Positions 34,002 to 39,511 of a stretch of 39,511 nt of DNA are shown one piece after another; position 1 is the stretch's first letter, and every line of letters starts with the position of its first letter. The stretch is taken from contig CACYHC010000017.1 of assembly GCA_902774145.1 (NCBI GenBank), positions 1 to 39,511 on the forward strand, written 5' to 3'. Made by a program: the position numbers and the translations under genes. The notes beneath the pieces were generated by a model that worked only from the letters and a program-made list of their open reading frames with translations, was not told the DNA's origin and did no database searches. The stretch is from an uncultured Bacteroidia bacterium. Its GTDB lineage: Bacteria; Bacteroidota; Bacteroidia; Bacteroidales; UBA932.

Positions 34002-35098
34002 TGATGATGAAGAAAGTCGTTTTTGCGCTTATTGCCCTGATGATTGCCGTGCCGGTCCTGGCGCAGCAGCAACAGAACTTTGTCTATACCGATGCGACCA
34101 CGCTGCCGGTTTTTGGAAAGTTGACGCCGGATACTTACGGGCCTTTTTCCCGTCTTCCGGAGTCCTTGAAAGGCGTGACGCGGGATCCGGTATGGACGCT
34201 TGGCCTGGCGAGCGCCGGGATTTTTGTCCGTTTCTCTTCGAACGCGGGCGTTTTCCGCTTCCGCTGGACTTCCACCTTCAAGAAACTGATGGATAACATG
34301 GCTCCCTGCGGGACCCGTGGCTTGGCCTTGTATATCTATGAAAAGGGCGAATGGTTCTATGGTGGAACCGCGCGGCCGAATCTGGAGTCCAAGACCTCCG
34401 AATTCAATATTTCCTGCGCCGGAACTAATGGGGCGTTCCGGGATTATATGCTCTATCTCAGCTTATACGACGGCGTGGATAGCCTGTCGATCGGCGTGCC
34501 GCAGGGCAAGGTGCTTACGACCCCCATTGCCAATTCCCCCCGGGCGGACAAACCCGTCATTATCTACGGCAGCAGCATTCTGCAGGGCGCGAGCGCTTCT
34601 CATCCGGGAATGGCTTCCACCAACCAGATTGCGCGTCGTTTGAACCGGGTCGTCATCAATCTGGGCTTCAGCGGCAACGGAAAACTGGATTATGAGATTG
34701 CCGAGTACATCGCCTCCCATCCGGACCCCGGGGTCGTCGTCCTGGACAATGTGCCCAACTGTACGCCCGATATGATCCGGGAGCGGCAGATTCCTTTCTA
34801 TGAGATTATCCGGAAGGCGCACCCTACCGTCCCCATCGTGTTTGTCGACGGTCCGGTGTATCCCGGCGTGCGTTTTGATGCCGGGAAGGCCCGGGTGGGG
34901 CAGTTTAAGTCCGAGGCCTTTCAGGAAGTGTTTGCCAAAATCAAGGCGACCGGAGACAAGAATGTCTATTTCGTCTCCTCGGAGAAAATCCTCGAAGCGG
35001 ACAATGTCGGGACCATCGAAGGTACGCATTTTACTGATATCGGTTTCCTGAAATATGCGGATGTGTTGACCCCTGTCCTTCAGAAGTTGTTGAAATGA
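34001..35098 (+). CDS. SGNH/GDSL-family esterase with N-terminal GxDLY-like domain
   Basis: A 365-residue secreted protein (signal peptide to about Ala21). The N-terminal beta-sandwich (about 30-170) contains G-L-A-L-Y, a variant of the GxDLY motif found before some SGNH esterases. The C-terminal SGNH domain (about 183-365) shows Y-G-S-S with Ser192 as likely nucleophile, G-F-S-G-N-G (block II), V-P-N253 (block III) and E340-G-T-H343. The usual block V is D-x-x-H; here the first residue is Glu, so the catalytic Asp may be replaced or supplied by Asp346. The family removes acyl, often acetyl, groups from sugars. It starts at the last base of the preceding stop codon and overlaps the PL12 gene by ATGA, so it is tightly co-translated. 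Activity on O-acetylated glycan is inferred. Confidence 0.82.
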   Translation: MMMKKVVFALIALMIAVPVLAQQQQNFVYTDATTLPVFGKLTPDTYGPFSRLPESLKGVTRDPVWTLGLASAGIFVRFSSNAGVFRFRWTSTFKKLMDNMAPCGTRGLALYIYEKGEWFYGGTARPNLESKTSEFNISCAGTNGAFRDYMLYLSLYDGVDSLSIGVPQGKVLTTPIANSPRADKPVIIYGSSILQGASASHPGMASTNQIARRLNRVVINLGFSGNGKLDYEIAEYIASHPDPGVVVLDNVPNCTPDMIRERQIPFYEIIRKAHPTVPIVFVDGPVYPGVRFDAGKARVGQFKSEAFQEVFAKIKATGDKNVYFVSSEKILEADNVGTIEGTHFTDIGFLKYADVLTPVLQKLLK

Positions 35099-36915
35099 GA
35101 CCTGGCCGCCGCATTCTCAGTATCGTTGCCTTGCTGCTGACTGCCTTGCCCGCGGCACTGGCGGCGGATTTGTGGTCGAGGCTGGACCTTTCGCGTCCCG
35201 GGCTGGAGAAGGTGGAGGCTTGCTGTGCCGCCGGGGATTACGATGCGGCCGCATCGGCGCTGCTCGATTATTACCGGAGCCGGAAGTGTATTGCTACCCC
35301 GGAAATTCCGTCTCCTTCGAAGGTGTCGATATCGGCGTCGCAGCAAAAGATGGCCGATGATGCGCTGGAACATCGTTTCTTTGTGACGGATGGTTATGAG
35401 GTGTATTTTTACGGAGACGACATCAACTGGAGATACTGGCCGGTGCACGACAATGAGCTCCGCTGGCAGTTGCATCGCCAAAAGTGGTTTACCCCGATGG
35501 GCATGGCTTTCCGGACCAGCGGCGATGAAAAATATGCCGAGGAATGGAAGCGTCAGTATCTGGACTGGATCGCCAAGAATCCCCTGGTGGATATCGATGC
35601 CAGCGAGTTTGAGATTACCGGAAATATGAGCCTGAGTGATGCGCAGGAGAACATGCGTTTTGCCTGGCGTCCCCTTGAGGTGAGCCACCGGGTGCAGGAT
35701 CAGGTGTTCCAGTTCCAGCTTTTTGTGGATGCGAAGGCGTTTACACCGGTGTTCCTGGTGGCTTTTCTGGAGAACTATTACCGCCATACGGAGTTCCTGC
35801 GCCATCATTTTTCCAAGAAGGGCAACCATCTTCTTTTCCAGGCGCAGCGAATGATTTATGCCGGGGCTTTCTTCCCGGAATTCAAGGAAACGGCCCAGTG
35901 GCGTCGGACGGGAATCGATATCCTCAACCGCGAGATGCTCAAGCAGGTGTATCCTGACGGCGGCCAGTGGGAGCTTGATCCGCACTATCACCTTGCCTGT
36001 ATCAATATCTTCTGCAAGGCCCTGGATATGGCCTCCCTTTGCGGTATGGACCATGATTTTCCTACAGAGTTCCTGGACCGGCTGGAGAAGATGATGACCT
36101 TCTACGGCAATATCTGTTATCCGGATTACCAGACCCCCTGCTTCAGCGACGCACGCCTTACGGAAAAGCGCGTCACCCTGCGGGACTGGAAGCGCTGGTC
36201 GCGCCTGTTTCCCTACAATCATTATTTCCGCTGGATGGCCAGCGAAGGCAAGGAGGGCGCGGAACCGGATTACCAGTCGGTAGGCTATCTGGATTCGGGC
36301 TTTTTCGTGTTCCGGACGTCCCGGAATGCGGATGCCGTGCAGATGGTGGTGAAGGCGGGCCCTCCGGGCGAGTGGCATTGCCAGCCGGACAATGGCACCT
36401 TCGAGCTTTGGTGCCGGGGGCGGCAGTTGTTCCCGGATTCCGGCTCGTATGTCTATGGCGGCGACGAGGAAGTGATGCGCTGGCGGCGGCTTTTCCGCAG
36501 CACCGCGTTCCATAATACCGTCACCCTCGACGGGAAGGATTTGGAGAAAACCTGTTCGCGCACGCTATTGTGGCAGCCAGAGGGCAAGGTACAGCAGCTC
36601 GTGACCGAAAACCCTTCTTATGAGGGCCTGACGCATCGCCGTACGATTGAGTTTTATGAGGGTAAGCGTATTGTCATTAAGGACGAACTGTACGGGGATG
36701 CGACCGGCAAGGTCGCGCTGCATCTGCATCCCGGCCCGGATGCGTTGCCGTATTTCAGGCTGAAGGTCAAGGGACCTGCCGGAACCGTCCGCCGCGAGGA
36801 ACAGGGCTGGGTGTCCTATCATTATCGCGAGAAAGTCCCGCGTCCGCATCTGATTTGGGAAGTTGAAAAAAAGAACCATAAACCGGTAGTGTTTACTACC
36901 ACCATTACTTTGTAA
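35095..36915 (+). CDS. Heparin-sulfate lyase, heparinase III family (PL12)
   Basis: A 606-residue secreted lyase (signal peptide to about Ala24). The N-terminal toroid begins L-W-S-R-L-D-L-S-R-P-G-L and contains the family stretch W-F-T-P-M-G through S-G-D-E-K-Y-A to Q-Y-L-D-W-I (131-159). Catalytic residues match P. heparinus heparinase III as I recall it (Asn240, Tyr294, His424): here Asn244 (K-G-N-H), Tyr298 (D-P-H-Y-H) and His428 (G-E-W-H), with identical spacings of 54 and 130. A C-terminal beta-sandwich follows (about 395-606). Heparinase III prefers low-sulfated or unsulfated regions of heparan sulfate, GlcA-GlcNAc. Length is normal. It overlaps the SGNH esterase gene by 4 bp and ends 1 nt before the next gene. 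This is the most certain substrate clue in the operon. Confidence 0.93.
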   Translation: MRPGRRILSIVALLLTALPAALAADLWSRLDLSRPGLEKVEACCAAGDYDAAASALLDYYRSRKCIATPEIPSPSKVSISASQQKMADDALEHRFFVTDGYEVYFYGDDINWRYWPVHDNELRWQLHRQKWFTPMGMAFRTSGDEKYAEEWKRQYLDWIAKNPLVDIDASEFEITGNMSLSDAQENMRFAWRPLEVSHRVQDQVFQFQLFVDAKAFTPVFLVAFLENYYRHTEFLRHHFSKKGNHLLFQAQRMIYAGAFFPEFKETAQWRRTGIDILNREMLKQVYPDGGQWELDPHYHLACINIFCKALDMASLCGMDHDFPTEFLDRLEKMMTFYGNICYPDYQTPCFSDARLTEKRVTLRDWKRWSRLFPYNHYFRWMASEGKEGAEPDYQSVGYLDSGFFVFRTSRNADAVQMVVKAGPPGEWHCQPDNGTFELWCRGRQLFPDSGSYVYGGDEEVMRWRRLFRSTAFHNTVTLDGKDLEKTCSRTLLWQPEGKVQQLVTENPSYEGLTHRRTIEFYEGKRIVIKDELYGDATGKVALHLHPGPDALPYFRLKVKGPAGTVRREEQGWVSYHYREKVPRPHLIWEVEKKNHKPVVFTTTITL

Positions 36916-36916
36916 A

Positions 36917-38248
36917 ATGATGTCCAGAGTATTTCTGTCTTTAGGGTTTTTGCTGCTCTCCTTTGCCTTGCAGGCACAGAATGTTTACGAGCAGGTGATG
37001 TTGAGTCTGAACAGCGCGGACGGCGTTTACCAGGCCGGAGATACGGTGAGGGTAACTGCCCGCAGTACGGCTGAGGGCAGTGAAAGGGTGCTGATGCAGG
37101 TACTGAGTTACGACAAGGTCCTGTACAAGAAGGAGATGTCCCTCAAGAGCGGTGAAAACCTGGTTTATACCAAGGTAATCTCCGAGCCAGTTTCCATGAT
37201 GGTGAAGGTCAATCCCGTGAGTGATCCGAAAGTCTCCACTACCGTGGGATTTCTGGTCGCTCCCCAGGAATTCGTGCCCGGCTTTGCAATTCCCGCCGAC
37301 CTGAAGTCGTTCTGGGACGGGGAACTCGCGCGGATGCGGGCGCTCAGGCCTGAGATAAGGATAACTCCGGCAGTCGGGGTCAAAGATGAACTCAAGGATA
37401 AGATAGAGTGTTATCATATAGAGATAAATATGCCCGAGGGCAATCCCTGCCGGGGCTATGTAGCATACCCGAAGAATGCCGCCACGAGGTCTCTGCCTAT
37501 CTATCTGTTCGTCCATTCTGCAGGTGTAAACCGGCCTGCGAACCTTAGCACCGCAAGTTTTGTCACCAGCCGCGCCCTCCAGGGCTATCTGGTTATTGAC
37601 ATCAATGCGCACGGTTATCTGGATGACCAGCCGCAGGAGTATTATGATGCACTTAACAATGGAGAACTCAAGAATTACCAGTCCAGGGAGTTTTTCGGCA
37701 TCTCCGATTACTATTTCCACAATATGTACCTGAGGGATGTGCGTGGGCTGGACTATGCCGTAACCTTGCCTGTATGGGACGGGAAGCGTATCCTCATTCA
37801 CGGTGAGAGCCAGGGTGGGGGACAGGCGCTGGCCCTTGCCGGTATCGACGACAGGATTACCCATTGCGTGGCCATCGTCCCCGCCATCACCGATACGGGC
37901 GCTTGCCTGGACGGACGCAAGTGCGGCTGGCCCGCCCGCTCGAATGCCTATTACGCGATGAGCCGGCTTGGGCCTGACGTGATGGCCTACCACGACGGGG
38001 CCATACTGGTTTCCCTTTTTGAGGGAAAACTTTATGTGGAATCCGGGAACATCGACACTACCTGCGATCCTGCGGCCGTCTGTGCAGGTTATAATAATGC
38101 CAAATCGGTAAAATCCAAGGAGATTCATTATTACCCCTGGCGCCCCCACGTCTGGGGATATATCGAGGACCGTTACAAGGATGACTGGGCTGAAAAGGTT
38201 TATTCCCATCGCGATGCCTTCTTCAAAGCTTATTTGAAAGGGGAGTAA
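36917..38248 (+). CDS. Acetyl-esterase-like alpha/beta hydrolase (AXE1/CE7-like), secreted
   Basis: A 443-residue protein with signal peptide (to about Ala20) and an N-terminal beta-rich region (about 25-115) before the alpha/beta-hydrolase domain (about 120-443). Catalytic residues are visible: Ser298 in G-E-S-Q-G-G, Asp380 in G-N-I-D-T-T-C-D-P, and His411 in W-R-P-H. The arrangement, with oxyanion segment H-S-A-G, resembles acetyl xylan esterase / cephalosporin-C deacetylase proteins, although the usual R-G-Q motif is not seen. It probably removes O-acetyl or related groups so that lyases can act. It follows the PL12 gene by 1 nt and precedes the broken lipoprotein by 6 nt. Two adjacent ATG codons (36917, 36920) are equally plausible starts. 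Confidence 0.83.
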   Translation: MMSRVFLSLGFLLLSFALQAQNVYEQVMLSLNSADGVYQAGDTVRVTARSTAEGSERVLMQVLSYDKVLYKKEMSLKSGENLVYTKVISEPVSMMVKVNPVSDPKVSTTVGFLVAPQEFVPGFAIPADLKSFWDGELARMRALRPEIRITPAVGVKDELKDKIECYHIEINMPEGNPCRGYVAYPKNAATRSLPIYLFVHSAGVNRPANLSTASFVTSRALQGYLVIDINAHGYLDDQPQEYYDALNNGELKNYQSREFFGISDYYFHNMYLRDVRGLDYAVTLPVWDGKRILIHGESQGGGQALALAGIDDRITHCVAIVPAITDTGACLDGRKCGWPARSNAYYAMSRLGPDVMAYHDGAILVSLFEGKLYVESGNIDTTCDPAAVCAGYNNAKSVKSKEIHYYPWRPHVWGYIEDRYKDDWAEKVYSHRDAFFKAYLKGE

Positions 38249-38254
38249 TCAGCT

Positions 38255-39495
38255 ATGAAGAGAACACTGCTATTTCCGCTGCTGATGGTGCTGGCGTCTT
38301 GTGCCAAGGCGGCGATTCCGGCATCAGAATCTGCGCAAAAATCCGCCGCAGTCATTTCCGTGCGCTCCGGTGACCTGTCCCGTACGGCGGGGGCTTTCGC
38401 AAATCGTATGGTTGCCCTCGGACAGCCTGACGGTATTCGATTCCGGCTTTGGGAACAATGTGTTCCGCAGGGAAGGGACGGACGAAGAGAGTACGGCTTC
38501 CTTTGCCGGAGAAATCGGCTCTGGAAGCGCGATGACCTATGCTCTTTATCCTTATGATGAGGCTGCGAGTGCGACTTCCGCCGTGTTGATTACGGCCACG
38601 GTCCCTTCCGAGGTGACGTTTGTGCGCAGCGGCTCCATCGCTCCCGGGGCGAACCTGTCCGCCGGCATCGTTACCGGTGAAGGAGAGGTGTTGATGCGGA
38701 ACCTGTACGGTTAAAGCCATCGCGGTATGTTCAGGCCTCGAAACAAGTGCAGTCTCTTCCAAGGAGGTCTCGGTCGTTTCCGTTTCAGCGCCAGTCGTTT
38801 CTCTCAATGCGGAAGGAAAACTTGTTGCATCCCGTGAAACGGAAGGTGTTGTCCTGTACTATTCTTACAGTACTTCTGAAATGCCGGGTGATCCAGATAC
38901 TGTGCTTCCCGCAGAGGGTGCCGATCTTGCCAATGGTACATTCTATATCCGCGTCAGAGCCTCAAAGGGAAGTAAGTATGCGGATACGAATGCCTTCCTG
39001 AGGCATTACCACATCGTATCGACAGAGAACAGTAAGACGATTGCTGCAGGAGCGACGGTCTCGCTGGGCAACGGAGACTTCACGGTTTACAATCCCACGG
39101 ATGAGGAAGTCAATCTGCATTGTGCGGGGCATACAAAATGGGGAATCAGCGATACCTATTATCCGGGCTCCCTCAGCCTGAGGTTCGGCTGTTTGACCAA
39201 GTATTCCGCCTACGGAAGCCTCTACATCCTCGTGGAGGTCAAGAAAGGCATCGATTTCCACTATGGCGATACCACCGTGGTCCTCAAGAATACGGTTACG
39301 ACGAACAATGAGTACGCCAATGCCTACTCACTGGACGTCACTCCTGGCATTCCCGTGTCGTTCAATTTCAATGTCAACAGCGTGAACTTTATCGGCTGCG
39401 CCTGGCTGGAACAGGGTTTCGATACTTCTGTGATAGACGCCGGAGCGTCAGTCGGCAACGAGGGCTTCGACGGTACCACACCGTTTATCTACTGA
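38255..39495 (+). pseudogene. Frame-disrupted fimbrillin-like lipoprotein
   Basis: The coding signal runs through three reading frames. The ATG at 38255 opens a lipoprotein (V-L-A-S-C, Cys16) whose N-terminus contains S-R-T-A-G-A-F. Around 38405-38425 the plausible protein moves to the next frame (D-S-L-T-V-F, then A-S-F-A-G-E-I-G and Y-A-L-Y-P-Y, a fimbrillin-type pattern), which stops at 38714. From about 38695 a third frame continues to the stop at 39495. It begins with T-V-K-A-I-A-V-C-S-G-L-E-T-S-A, like a chitobiase/hexosaminidase C-terminal domain, and ends in a beta-rich domain with a final F-I-Y. Two frame changes and a short middle region suggest a decayed gene with small indels, possibly also a deletion. 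Assembly errors cannot be excluded. It would be the last gene of the operon inside the window. Confidence 0.7.
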
Positions 39496-39511
39496 TCCTT
39501 GGGCGCACAGC

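Noticed and set aside
1-39511. tRNA, rRNA, insertion sequences, integrases and riboswitches
   Set aside because: None was seen by reading both strands. There is no non-coding stretch above 123 bp in which an RNA gene or IS element could sit.

Overview
The window looks like a polysaccharide utilisation locus (PUL) from a Bacteroidales bacterium. The evidence is a hybrid two-component sensor/regulator, a SusC/SusD pair, several lipoprotein signal peptides, Bacteroidetes-type promoter elements (TAnnTTTG) and no obvious Shine-Dalgarno sites. GC content looks moderately high by eye (not computed), which would suit an uncultured gut lineage better than Bacteroides itself. I cannot name a species.

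Layout. Positions 2-223 hold the C-terminal tail of an Rpn/PD-(D/E)XK-type protein. It overlaps the end of a convergent hybrid two-component regulator (218-4078, minus). A 123-bp divergent control region (4079-4201) carries one -7 promoter element facing each way and an 8-bp inverted repeat. From 4202 to the right edge every gene is on the plus strand. The largest gap is 30 nt and many genes overlap, so this is probably one ~35-kb operon. The order is: GH88 unsaturated uronyl hydrolase; surface glycan-binding lipoprotein; SusC; SusD; two paralogous heparinase II/III-like lyases, the second fused to an adhesin-like N-module; M14 metallopeptidase; three [short peptide + beta-helix lipoprotein] cassettes and a fourth, divergent beta-helix protein; heparinase II (PL21-like); a fourth short peptide overlapping a lipoprotein lyase of the heparinase III (PL12) type with an adhesin-like N-terminus; SGNH esterase; stand-alone PL12 heparinase III; acetyl-esterase-like hydrolase; and a frame-disrupted lipoprotein.

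Function. Catalytic residues can be matched by spacing to heparinase II (His187, Glu190, Tyr242, His391) and heparinase III (Asn244, Tyr298, His428; and Asn695, Tyr749, His881 in the fused enzyme). With GH88 this points to a uronate-GlcNAc/GlcN backbone such as heparan sulfate or heparosan. The lyases would cut the chain at the cell surface or in the periplasm, SusC/D and the binding protein would import fragments, GH88 would remove the unsaturated uronate, and the esterases would strip acyl groups. No sulfatase is present, so the target may be unsulfated or the sulfatases may lie elsewhere.

Most unusual part. A ~270-residue fimbrillin-like module is shared by four beta-helix proteins and one lyase, with a more distant version in another lyase and perhaps in the broken last gene. 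Three of the beta-helix proteins and one lyase are each preceded by a 39-49-residue peptide of one family (Y-x-[PS] near the start, a [VF]-[LI]-[CL]-x-S core, acidic tail). Three of these peptides are easily missed by gene callers. This peptide/surface-protein pairing inside a glycan-lyase operon is the best candidate for an undescribed system.
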